Shown in pieces: positions 9,978-17,497 of a stretch of 64,000 nt of DNA. Position 1 is the stretch's first letter. Every line of letters begins with the position of its first letter. Under the pieces are notes generated by a model, which did not search any database, was not told where the DNA came from, and saw nothing but the letters and a program-made list of their open reading frames with translations. A program made the translations under genes and the position numbers. Where the stretch lies: assembly GCA_021323705.1 (NCBI GenBank), contig JAJPKL010000038.1:1-64000 (forward strand). The letters run 5' to 3'. The stretch comes from Nitrososphaerota archaeon (GTDB taxonomy: Archaea; Thermoproteota; Nitrososphaeria; Nitrososphaerales; Nitrosopumilaceae).

Positions 9978-10157
9978 ATGAAATCTGTTTTCCAAATGAT
10001 GAAAGTATACGGCTCATGCGCATCCTGCAGCTTTGAAGCCTCTGGTGAGACACTAGAGCAACTTGATGCCAAATTCAAACACCATTTTGTCATGCTAGGC
10101 CACTCGTCATACTTCCACAAAGAAGGCATCAAAGAAAAGATAAGAAAAATTTCATAG
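9978..10157 (+). CDS. Small CxxC protein of unknown function (59 aa)
   Basis: An ATG at 9978 opens a 59-codon frame ending at TAG 10155-10157. The protein begins with MKSVFQMMKVYGSCASCSFE and ends lysine-rich. The C14-x-x-C17 pair after a short beta-like start could bind metal or act as a redox pair, but there is no other cysteine. It stands alone between the tRNA and a convergent gene, with a hairpin just after its stop. I do not recognise a family. Confidence 0.5.
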   Translation: MKSVFQMMKVYGSCASCSFEASGETLEQLDAKFKHHFVMLGHSSYFHKEGIKEKIRKIS

Positions 10158-10172
10158 GTTTTCACACCTCTC

Positions 10173-10190
10173 CTACAGATTTTGCTGTAG
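10173..10190. terminator. Hairpin between convergent genes
   Basis: CTACAG (10173-10178) and CTGTAG (10185-10190) form a perfect 6-bp stem with a 6-base T-rich loop, 16 bases after the stop of the small CxxC gene and 28 bases after the end of the opposite-strand gene. A role as a shared terminator is inferred from position. Archaeal termination mostly relies on T-tracts, so the effect may be modest. Confidence 0.4.
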
Positions 10191-10218
10191 ATTTGTATGT
10201 CATAAAAATGGGGAAGAG

Positions 10219-10545
10219 TTATTGGAGCAATTTTGTTGCAGCCAATTTCTTCTCTATTTGTTTTGCTCGTACCACAAATGCTACAAAGATTCCACCAAAG
10301 ATTGCACCCGATATTATGGTGGCTCCAATGACTCCATCAGGATTCAGGTATGGAGTGCCTGAGCCTTGTCCGGGATGCGCCTTTACTTCCTCTACGCGTT
10401 CTCTTGCAAGCTTCAATTGCTCTTCAAGAGTTGTTCCACTGTTTGCTGGCGGTGGATATGTCTGTGCAAATGCCAATGGCATTAGGGTGCTTGCTGCAAC
10501 AAACGCAACCAGTGTTGCAGAAAGCACTGTCTTGTTTTGGTTCAT
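10219..10545 (-). CDS. Small exported membrane-anchored protein with a TLEE/LKLARERV motif
   Basis: I start this 108-residue protein at the ATG at 10545 because it puts a clean signal peptide (MNQNKTVLSATLVAF...LAFAQ) at the N-terminus; the upstream extension has no such logic. After a proline-rich linker comes a charged helix TLEEQLKLARERVEEV and the sequence HPGQGSGTP (residues 39-65), then a transmembrane helix at about 70-92 and a basic tail. The same motif recurs in the divergent neighbour at 10633, suggesting that the two partner each other. No known family recognised. Confidence 0.75.
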   Translation of the reverse strand: MNQNKTVLSATLVAFVAASTLMPLAFAQTYPPPANSGTTLEEQLKLARERVEEVKAHPGQGSGTPYLNPDGVIGATIISGAIFGGIFVAFVVRAKQIEKKLAATKLLQ

Positions 10546-10632
10546 AATACATGATAGGCAAATTTTAGATTTAGCGTTTGATGAAAGTAGAATTTCATCA
10601 AAAGTTTTACATATGATCGTGACTAATTTATT

Positions 10633-11439
10633 GTGCATTCTGATATGCTACAAGATAAAACAAGGCAGCCTGTACCGGAAAGAGTTAGCATCTATGATAC
10701 CGATGATGAAAGACTAAGGGCATTAGGCGAGGTTTTGATAACTGATGTGAGCAGAACCATCTTAAAATTATTGTTTGATGAAACACTTACAGCAAATGAA
10801 ATTGCTACAAAGACCGGATTTTCATTACAGCTTGTCAGATATCACCTAAAAAAGTTGCAGGATGTTGGACTGGTTGATATACCGAAGATAGGAAAGAACA
10901 CAAAGTCTCATGACATGAAATACTATCATGCAACAAAGTTTGCAATAGTAATAATACCTTCCAAGTTCTCAGAAAAGACCAAATCAAGCAAGTTGCTTGT
11001 CAGATCATTTAAATCAATTTACCGACTGGGCGCAGTTGGAATTGTTGCAATCGGATCATGGTTTGCAGCGTTAGCACTTCAGGGAGCAGGCATAAACACT
11101 CCTGATGTTGGACAGCAGATCCAAAACATCCCAAGCGGCGAGGGTTCGACAAGCTACAACCCATTTTACAACGGGGTTGGTGGCCCGTATTCAGGCGATG
11201 GAGGGATAGGGTCTGGTGCTACACTGGAAGAGATGCTAAAGCTAGCAAGAGAACGCGTCACTTCAGTGTTACATCATCCACATGCTGGTTCTGGCACTCC
11301 ATTTTTCAGTTCGACTTCACCTTCGCCAGAATTTTTCTGGCCCATGGTAATTGTACTTGCTGTCTTAGCAGCTGGTATATCCATGGAGATAATCATGAGA
11401 TTCCTGAAGGTAAAGCAGGAAAATTCTGAACTGCAATAA
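10633..11439 (+). CDS. Membrane-tethered winged-helix (ArsR-like) transcriptional regulator
   Basis: The 268-residue protein has an N-terminal winged helix (about residues 27-95), where LTANEIATKTGFSLQLVRYH is a typical recognition-helix region. A transmembrane helix follows at about 132-155, then a Gly/Ser/Pro-rich segment, then TLEEMLKLARERV...HPHAGSGTP (about 197-223), and a second helix at about 235-258. The start is GTG at 10633 or ATG at 10645. The topology suggests that the motif-bearing loop faces outward while the DNA-binding domain stays inside. Divergence from the motif-sharing gene at 10219 suggests it regulates that gene; this is inference. Confidence 0.78.
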   Translation: MHSDMLQDKTRQPVPERVSIYDTDDERLRALGEVLITDVSRTILKLLFDETLTANEIATKTGFSLQLVRYHLKKLQDVGLVDIPKIGKNTKSHDMKYYHATKFAIVIIPSKFSEKTKSSKLLVRSFKSIYRLGAVGIVAIGSWFAALALQGAGINTPDVGQQIQNIPSGEGSTSYNPFYNGVGGPYSGDGGIGSGATLEEMLKLARERVTSVLHHPHAGSGTPFFSSTSPSPEFFWPMVIVLAVLAAGISMEIIMRFLKVKQENSELQ

Positions 11440-11452
11440 TTCCAAAATTGGC

Positions 11453-11680
11453 CTACTCGTTTGTTCTAAGGACTTTGGCAGAAAGGACTTCGTTATTTTT
11501 GTGAATTTCTCGAATTATTTCATCCATGTGCTCTATAGTGGGAGTTGTTATCTTGGCTATCAAGTCATAATGACCAATTGTGGGTTGAACCTCTCTTATT
11601 GTATCTTCTACGTTCAAATTGTTAATTATTCTCTTTTCTGCACCTTCTTCACATTTCATCAATACATATGCACTAGGCAT
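11453..11680 (-). CDS. Stand-alone Lrp/AsnC ligand-binding (RAM) domain protein
   Basis: A 75-residue protein equal to the C-terminal effector domain of Lrp/AsnC regulators without the DNA-binding half. Family features are the opening AYVLMKCEEGAEKRII, the central GHYDLIAKI and the closing EVLSAKVLRTNE. I prefer the ATG at 11680 over 11704, since the 8 extra residues do not belong to the fold. Such domains form oligomers and can bind amino acids or partner with full-length Lrp proteins. It is convergent with the HTH gene at 10633. Confidence 0.82.
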   Translation of the reverse strand: MPSAYVLMKCEEGAEKRIINNLNVEDTIREVQPTIGHYDLIAKITTPTIEHMDEIIREIHKNNEVLSAKVLRTNE

Positions 11681-11870
11681 GGGATCTAAATGGGGCAATT
11701 GCAATTAAGTCACGCTCACTGTAAAGGACAGTAACATTCTTCGTTAAGATTCTTCGATTTATCTAATTTTACTGCAAACAGCTTACATTCCAAATAAATT
11801 CATGATATAAAACATAGAAGATTAATCTGAAATCAATTGTGGTATTTTTAAAATACCATCAATGTGAAAA

Positions 11871-12103
11871 ATGTGTGTGAAAGAGGCATTTGTCCTAATT
11901 AACTGCGAATCTGGCAGCGAAGACAAGGTAGTGGATGAACTCTCAAAGATGGATAAGGTAAGCGAGATACAAAAAATAATGGGAGTTTATGATGTGATAG
12001 CAAAGTTGGAAGCAGACTCGGAAAGCGACATAAAAATGTGGTATTGTCAAAAATACGAAAAATATATCCAGTAAATTCCGTCTTGACACTTTCTACCGAA
12101 TAA
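11871..12103 (+). pseudogene. Stand-alone Lrp/AsnC ligand-binding domain gene with a frameshift
   Basis: The frame from 11871 encodes KEAFVLINCESGSEDKVVDEL... and GVYDVIAKLEADSESDIK, a clear RAM domain. It then leaves the family at the A-run 12032-12036 and stops at 12074. Reading one base earlier after the A-run gives NVVLSKIRKIYPVNSVLTL, exactly the expected end of the fold, to a TAA at 12101-12103. One missing A in the run explains everything. It could be a real lesion, a sequencing error in a homopolymer, or slippage. The start may be ATG 11871 or the in-frame GTG two codons later. Confidence 0.85.
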
Positions 12104-12282
12104 TATCAGTAGGTGTGGATCTTTGATATCGTGTTGGCTAAGAGGAACAATTTCCAAATCTATTTTAAATAACCGAATTTCATACTTTTAGTGATGCTAC
12201 ATAGAATTAGAAATCATTATTGCGCATTTAAAATAAAAAATGATTTACTAGACAATGGTATTGCATTAAGAGGAAGAAGAAA

Positions 12283-13326
12283 ATGATTCAAGTTAAAGGA
12301 TATGCCGCGCAAAAAGCGAGCGCCCCGCTTGCACCATATTCCTTTCAAAGGCGTGACCCGCGTGATCACGATGTTGTAATCGATATCAAATACTGTGGAA
12401 TCTGCCACACCGACATACATCAGGTAAATGATGGTTGGGGAGGCTCTATCTATCCTATGGTCCCAGGTCACGAGATTGTAGGAGTCGTATCTGAAGTAGG
12501 ACCAGGTGTAACACGTTACAAGGTAGGTGATAAGGTGGGAGTCGGGTGTTTTGTAGATTCGTGCAGAAAATGCAGCTCGTGCCAAAGAGGTCTTGAACAA
12601 TACTGCCAGGAAGGGATGACTACAACCTACAATGGAATGGAAAGAGATGGCAAAACTGTAACTCAGGGAGGCTATTCAAACAAAATAGTGGTGGACGAAA
12701 ACTATGTTTTACGTATGCCAACAAACCTTGCATTTGAAAGTTTAGCACCGCTTCTCTGCGCAGGAGTCACACTCTACTCCCCACTAACACATTGGAAGGC
12801 AGGACCTGAAAAGAAGGTTGGGATAGTGGGACTTGGCGGGCTTGGACACATCGGAGTCAAGATAGCACACGCACTTGGAGCCGAAGTCACCGTACTGTCA
12901 CACTCACTTTCAAAACAAGGTGATGCAAAAAAACTTGGTGCAGACAAGTTCTATGCTACATCCGACCCGAAAACCTTTGAGATCCTAAAAGGATACTTTG
13001 ACTTGATAATCAATACCGTATCATCTGAGATTGACCTAAACTCATATCTTGATCTTCTTACACTTGATGGTACGATGGTTCTTGTTGGAATTCCTGAGAC
13101 CCAGACCACGCTTGGCGCATTCTCTCTTGTCAGTGCACGAAGAAATCTTTCAGGCTCGCTAATCGGAGGTATAAAAGAAACTCAAGAGATGCTTGACTTT
13201 TGTAGCAAGCACAACATTACCTGCGATGTTGAACTAATCCCTATTCAGAAGGTAAACGAGGCCTATCAAAGAATTCTAAAAAGTGATGTCAGGTATAGAT
13301 TTGTAATTGACATCAAGTCACTTTAG
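12283..13326 (+). CDS. Zinc-dependent alcohol dehydrogenase (cinnamyl-alcohol dehydrogenase type)
   Basis: A 347-residue medium-chain dehydrogenase, probably reducing aldehydes with NADPH. The catalytic zinc site is seen in CGICHTD (C41) and PGHEIVG. The structural zinc site is [15 protein letters not shown] at about residues 93-108. The nucleotide-binding loop [17 protein letters not shown] lies near residue 180. The sequence resembles the YahK/CAD subgroup. The gene is preceded by A/T-rich promoter-like DNA around 12162 and followed 10 bases later by a small gene, so it may head a three-gene unit with the aldo/keto reductase. The substrate cannot be told from sequence. Confidence 0.93.
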   Translation: MIQVKGYAAQKASAPLAPYSFQRRDPRDHDVVIDIKYCGICHTDIHQVNDGWGGSIYPMVPGHEIVGVVSEVGPGVTRYKVGDKVGVGCFVDSCRKCSSCQRGLEQYCQEGMTTTYNGMERDGKTVTQGGYSNKIVVDENYVLRMPTNLAFESLAPLLCAGVTLYSPLTHWKAGPEKKVGIVGLGGLGHIGVKIAHALGAEVTVLSHSLSKQGDAKKLGADKFYATSDPKTFEILKGYFDLIINTVSSEIDLNSYLDLLTLDGTMVLVGIPETQTTLGAFSLVSARRNLSGSLIGGIKETQEMLDFCSKHNITCDVELIPIQKVNEAYQRILKSDVRYRFVIDIKSL

Positions 13327-13335
13327 CGCAGTAAA

Positions 13336-13596
13336 ATGGTAAATTACAAAAAACTGCCTCCAGATGTATACTATTCAATAAAAAGATCGCTTAGAGAGGA
13401 TTTCATTTTGTCACAATATCCATCATATCATGATTCTATGTTGGAATCATTTGAAATTGTATCAATTGATGGAAAAATCTCAGTCTATTACTACAAAGAC
13501 GGTACGCTCGAAATTCAAGGAAGTGACACAAATCCAACGTTTCGTAGAATTGTAAGAAAGGTCAACAGTCTAGCATCAAAAAAAGACTATATTTGA
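13336..13596 (+). CDS. Unknown 86-aa protein with a possible TBP-like strand pattern
   Basis: Begins MVNYKKLPPDVYYSIKRSL and contains YYKDGTLEIQGSDTNPTFRRIV near its middle to end. The pattern 'YK(D/N)GTLxIQG' recalls the N-terminal substrate-binding (TBP-like) fold found in RNase HIII and RnlA-type proteins, but the match is short and I do not assign a function. It lies between two oxidoreductase genes and overlaps the next start by 4 bases, so it is likely translated with them. Confidence 0.65.
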   Translation: MVNYKKLPPDVYYSIKRSLREDFILSQYPSYHDSMLESFEIVSIDGKISVYYYKDGTLEIQGSDTNPTFRRIVRKVNSLASKKDYI

Positions 13597-14636
13597 TTGC
13601 ATTTGAAACGCAACAAGAAAACATGGAAACTGAATCTTCAGCATCTCAATTAGCTCCAGACTTGAAAATATGCCGTATTCTAAACGGCATGTGGCAAACA
13701 GCAGGTGGACACGGCCAGATAAACGCCGAGGATGCAATTGCAGAAATGCGCCTGTATCACAACTCTGGTTTTACAACTTGGGATATGGCAGACATTTACG
13801 GTCCTGCTGAAGAATATCTTGGAGAATTTAGAAAAAGGCTCGAAAAGGAAAGGGGGGAATTAGAGCTTGGTAGCATGCAGGCATTGACTAAATTTGTACC
13901 AAATCCCGGACCTATGACAAGAACCATAGTAAAACATCACATCGACAAATCACTCCGCAGGATGAACGTGAAAACAATTGATGTTGTACAATTTCATTGG
14001 TGGGATTACAACGATACCAGTTACCTTGACGCACTACATCACCTCTCAAAGATTCGTGACGAGGGAAAGATAAGACATTTGGCATTGACAAACTTTGACA
14101 CTGAAAGGATCTCAATCATGGTAGAAAATGACTTCAAATTAATCTCAAACCAAGTGCAATACTCTATACTTGATACAAGGCCTGAAATCAAGATGGTTCC
14201 GTTCTGCCAAAAACACGGAATGAAGCTGTTGACCTACGGAACTATTCTGGGTGGATTCTTATCTGAAAAATATCTTGAAAAGCAAGAACCTGCAAGGTCT
14301 GCACTTGATACACTGAGTTTGCAAAAATACAAGCAAATGATTGATGTGTGGGGAGGATGGAAACTATTTCAAGAATTACTTGTGGTGCTAGACCGTATAG
14401 CAAAAAAACACCACGTAAGCATTGCAAACGTTGCCACGCGATATATTCTTGACAAACCAGCAGTTGCAGGAATAATAATCGGAGTGCGTCTTGGAATATC
14501 GGAACACAGGTCAGACAACATGCGCGTATTCAAATTGAAACTAGACAAAGAAGACACCGATGCTATAAGATCAATTACATCAAGGTCTCAAGACTTGTTT
14601 GCAAGGATTGGTGACTGTGGTGATGAATACCGGTAA
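13593..14636 (+). CDS. Aldo/keto reductase family oxidoreductase
   Basis: The 347-residue protein shows the aldo/keto reductase barrel with its tetrad: Asp in TTWDMADIYG, Tyr in the same motif, Lys in ALTKFVP and His in VQFHWWDY. The C-terminal part has the NADPH-binding pattern GIIIGVRLGISEH. The longest frame starts with TTG at 13593, overlapping the previous stop; ATG at 13623 is an alternative that removes ten variable residues. It lies in a row with an alcohol dehydrogenase, pointing to aldehyde/alcohol turnover. Substrate unknown. Confidence 0.9.
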   Translation: MIAFETQQENMETESSASQLAPDLKICRILNGMWQTAGGHGQINAEDAIAEMRLYHNSGFTTWDMADIYGPAEEYLGEFRKRLEKERGELELGSMQALTKFVPNPGPMTRTIVKHHIDKSLRRMNVKTIDVVQFHWWDYNDTSYLDALHHLSKIRDEGKIRHLALTNFDTERISIMVENDFKLISNQVQYSILDTRPEIKMVPFCQKHGMKLLTYGTILGGFLSEKYLEKQEPARSALDTLSLQKYKQMIDVWGGWKLFQELLVVLDRIAKKHHVSIANVATRYILDKPAVAGIIIGVRLGISEHRSDNMRVFKLKLDKEDTDAIRSITSRSQDLFARIGDCGDEYR

Positions 14637-14664
14637 AATATAAAAAATGGAAAACAAAATACAG

Positions 14665-15303
14665 TTATTTCTTACGTATGGAATCAAGTCTTGAAAATAC
14701 TGGATTGAGATACTTGCTAGAGCCTACTACAAAAGCACTCAGGCCAGTTCCAACAAGTATGCCTGATACTACATCAAGAGGATAGTGATCGCCTACATAG
14801 ACTCTCGAATAAATCACCAAGAATGCTTCTGCTAAAAGTATCAGAGATGGTATGATTTGTTTTCCCTTGTTAAATCTTGCAAGCATTACAAACGCACCGC
14901 CTGAAACTATTACTGCATGACCTGATGGAAAGGAGGGATCAGTCTCTTTCACAAGTATGTTATCAGGATTTACCGATGTTGGCCTTGGTCTGTCAATCTC
15001 GTCCTTCAGGACAGTTCCAAGCGGTATCAGTATGATAAAAGATATGACAAGTAATGTTGCAGTTCTTCTCCCGTCTGCTCCTCCAAACACGAAAAGCAAG
15101 GCGGTAGTCGCTATCCATACTGCTTCTCTGCCATACTTTGTCAAGGAGACCATTAGCTGGTTGATGATTTTACTGTGTGGATTGTTTATTGCTGTAAATC
15201 CAGAATAATCTAATTTTGTAATTTGAGGGTTATTGCTTGTTACCAACAAGGCAAGTACGGCAAAAATTGCAAACAGTACAATGCCTACAATGTAATACTT
15301 CAT
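14665..15303 (-). CDS. PAP2-family membrane phosphatase
   Basis: A 212-residue membrane protein with the three PAP2 signatures: KDEIDRPRP (KX6RP), PSGHA, and SRVYVGDHYPLD (SRX5HX3D). These give a histidine-nucleophile phosphatase site on the outer face. Likely substrates are polyprenyl (dolichyl) diphosphates or lipid phosphates. Hydrophobic helices are seen at the N-terminus (VGIVLFAIFAVLALLV) and at least four more. It stands alone, convergent with the aldo/keto reductase. Confidence 0.9.
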   Translation of the reverse strand: MKYYIVGIVLFAIFAVLALLVTSNNPQITKLDYSGFTAINNPHSKIINQLMVSLTKYGREAVWIATTALLFVFGGADGRRTATLLVISFIILIPLGTVLKDEIDRPRPTSVNPDNILVKETDPSFPSGHAVIVSGGAFVMLARFNKGKQIIPSLILLAEAFLVIYSRVYVGDHYPLDVVSGILVGTGLSAFVVGSSKYLNPVFSRLDSIRKK

Positions 15304-15381
15304 CTAAGTACCTTCCAAAATGACACTATAAAATCTAATTAGCAATTCTCGTGTTTCTATACTATATAGTTTAATCAAAAG

Positions 15382-15702
15382 CTACTTTGTACTGGCCTCA
15401 CGTACAGCCGTAGCATAGTCACAATCAGCTCTGAGCCTCATGTACGGAATTAGTCTATAATGTATCGAGTAGATCTTTTTTTCCTTGTATAGGATTCCCT
15501 TTAACAAAAGCGAGACAAACCCTCCGGCTACTCTGGACGAGGGGATTCCAAGCTCTTTGCATACCTCATCGCGCTTTTTCTTGTACTGTTCTAAAGTAAA
15601 GCTGACGTTGTTTATTTCAAGAATTAGAGGCCACATGACTTTTTCCCAAACCAGTCTCCTGTTTTGGGTTGCAGAAGCATATTTCCCCTTCTGGGTCAAC
15701 AT
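15382..15702 (-). CDS. Unknown 106-aa basic protein
   Basis: The protein begins MLTQKGKYASATQNRRLVWEKV and includes a helix pair around SFTLEQYKKKRDEVCKELGIPSSRV and a C-terminal YRLIPYMRLRADCDYATAVREA. It is soluble and basic with no motif I can name. The helical core might be a small winged-helix fold, but no recognition helix is convincing. It is divergent from the YkgJ-type gene and separated by about 40 bases, so the two share a promoter region. Confidence 0.6.
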   Translation of the reverse strand: MLTQKGKYASATQNRRLVWEKVMWPLILEINNVSFTLEQYKKKRDEVCKELGIPSSRVAGGFVSLLLKGILYKEKKIYSIHYRLIPYMRLRADCDYATAVREASTK

Positions 15703-15740
15703 TGATAACGTTCAAAAGTATTCTCTCAATTTATTAGTTG

Positions 15741-16445
15741 ATGCAAAATAAAATTGAGGAAGCACTAGACGCCCTGTCAAAAAACTGGAAGATTGAACCA
15801 ATAATTCGTGATTTCATTTTGGGAAAAAGAACCGATGCGTCAGACTTTCAGATCAAAGTAAACGATGTAATATTTCACATACCGTATTTGTCTGCAGATG
15901 GAGGCTATGTGCTCTGGAAATGTTACTGGCCTGACTGCCACAACTGCTGTAACCGACAGGGAAGGTTGCCTCTTACATCAAGCGACCTGATAACGATTAG
16001 CAAGAACTTGAAGTATGGTAAGGTCTCCGATTTTGTAAAAAAAGAGACCAATGTTAACACGTGGGAAGAGCGTGGTCCTGCAGGCAATTCCATAATAATG
16101 ACCATGATAAACCTCAAGAGAAAAAGCGATGAGACCCAAGCAGAAGACGGTACCCATATACGATGTAGGTTTTTGGACGAAAAGGGGTACTGTGGCTTGC
16201 ATCCTTCAAGGCCTGGCGTGTGCTATCTCTATCCATTTTCATCTTGGCTTGAAAACGAGAAAGGCAAGGCACGAGTGCATGCCACGTTCCAGTTTACTGG
16301 GGACTGCCCAGGATTTTATTTTGCAAAATCAATTGATGAAATGAAAGAAATTCTTAATGAATATTCCGCGATTGTATACGACTATACCATGAAATCAAAC
16401 AGGACGACTCGAGAGAATTTTGGATATGTAAGTATGACCTTTTAG
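15741..16445 (+). CDS. YkgJ/UPF0153-type cysteine-cluster protein (metal or Fe-S binding)
   Basis: A 234-residue protein with the CxxxxCxxCC motif (CYWPDCHNCC, about residues 55-64) and later cysteines in CRFLDEKGYCGLHPSRPGVCYLYPF. This is the pattern of the putative zinc- or iron-chelating family often annotated as Fe-S oxidoreductase. The ATG at 15741 is preferred to the TTG one codon earlier. It overlaps the opposite-strand flavoprotein gene by 4 bases at the stop. The biochemical role is not established for the family. Confidence 0.85.
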   Translation: MQNKIEEALDALSKNWKIEPIIRDFILGKRTDASDFQIKVNDVIFHIPYLSADGGYVLWKCYWPDCHNCCNRQGRLPLTSSDLITISKNLKYGKVSDFVKKETNVNTWEERGPAGNSIIMTMINLKRKSDETQAEDGTHIRCRFLDEKGYCGLHPSRPGVCYLYPFSSWLENEKGKARVHATFQFTGDCPGFYFAKSIDEMKEILNEYSAIVYDYTMKSNRTTRENFGYVSMTF

Positions 16446-17449
16446 GCTCGCGCTACCTTCATCATGTCGGCCATTCGAATTTCCATTCCAAACCGCCATT
16501 CATTTTTCTTCATGTATCTGTAAATTGCAATTAGATCAGCAAAGTTCTTCAACATGCCAAACTTGCTATCCATCTTGCTTCTCACAAAAGTCAGCACTCT
16601 TGAATATATCGCAAATTTCTCTAATACCTTCTGGCGGTATCTCTCATTGTTTCCAATATTTTCCACAAATATGTCAGCACAAGTCATGCTGGGAATGATT
16701 CCTTCACCAAGCAGGGGATAGACGGTTCCTATGGATTCTCCTACTCCAACCACCTTGCCGTGATAAAACGGCTCGCACATGTCAGGAGTAGCAAGTCGAA
16801 TTGGCCTTCCTACGGTCTTGATTACTTTGCCGCCATATTTTTTCAAGAAAGCATTGGTCTCATCAATGTGGTTTCTATTCTTATCGCCAGCACCTATGTG
16901 TGCGAGATTTTTTCCAAGCGGAAAGTACCAAAAGTAGCCGCTCATCGACGAAAAGGGTTTGAGATAAAAGTCATCAAAAGGAACGCCGTTCTCATACTCT
17001 ACCTTGTACTGAAAAGTTGGCAGATGGAAATCGCGCGGCAGTCTTGGAAGATAAGACCTGTGAAAACCTGTGGAATCTATTATTATGTCAAACTCTGACT
17101 CCAACTCCTCAATCTTTGGAGCTTTTCCGTAGTTAATCTTGCAGCCCTTTGCCATGTCTTTTATCAAGCCTATCTTGTTGTATGTGCAAAGACCCATCAA
17201 TTTGATGGTGAACTGCTCTGAATTCATGCTGATGTACATCTTTTTTCCGTCATGTATGAGATAATCATTGAAATCTAGATTGCACTTTCTTGCAAATTCT
17301 TCCATGGGACCTTTCGTGGTGCCCCAAGCACATATGGAATCGTGGTTTTCTACGGTGCTTCTCTCAAAACCTACTACTTCGTGTTGATCTTTTAGTCTTG
17401 CAAGAAGATATGCGCCTGCAACTCCTATGCCAACTACAGCTATTTTCAA
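16442..17449 (-). CDS. FAD-dependent oxidoreductase, geranylgeranyl-reductase-like
   Basis: The 335-residue protein opens with the dinucleotide-binding motif VVGIGVAGAYLLARL. It contains IIDSTGFHRSYLP and a segment GVGESIGTVYPLLGEGI that matches the FAD-pyrophosphate contact of geranylgeranyl reductases and related monooxygenase-like flavoproteins. A role in saturating isoprenoid chains of archaeal lipids or quinones is plausible but not certain. The family includes several paralogues in Thaumarchaeota. It lies downstream of leuS on the same strand, 48 bases away. Confidence 0.8.
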   Translation of the reverse strand: MKIAVVGIGVAGAYLLARLKDQHEVVGFERSTVENHDSICAWGTTKGPMEEFARKCNLDFNDYLIHDGKKMYISMNSEQFTIKLMGLCTYNKIGLIKDMAKGCKINYGKAPKIEELESEFDIIIDSTGFHRSYLPRLPRDFHLPTFQYKVEYENGVPFDDFYLKPFSSMSGYFWYFPLGKNLAHIGAGDKNRNHIDETNAFLKKYGGKVIKTVGRPIRLATPDMCEPFYHGKVVGVGESIGTVYPLLGEGIIPSMTCADIFVENIGNNERYRQKVLEKFAIYSRVLTFVRSKMDSKFGMLKNFADLIAIYRYMKKNEWRFGMEIRMADMMKVARA

Positions 17450-17497
17450 ACGAGCTTATACCTCAAGTGACCTAATAAAAAGATGTGGACCGTTTGA

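Noticed and set aside
10193-10717. 174-aa + strand frame over 10.2-10.7 kb
   Set aside because: It is antisense to the signal-peptide protein at 10219-10545 and runs through the shared promoter region; the opposite strand has the coherent domain structure.
12217-12600. 127-aa - strand frame over the alcohol dehydrogenase start
   Set aside because: Antisense to conserved zinc-binding motifs of the dehydrogenase and lacking any domain.
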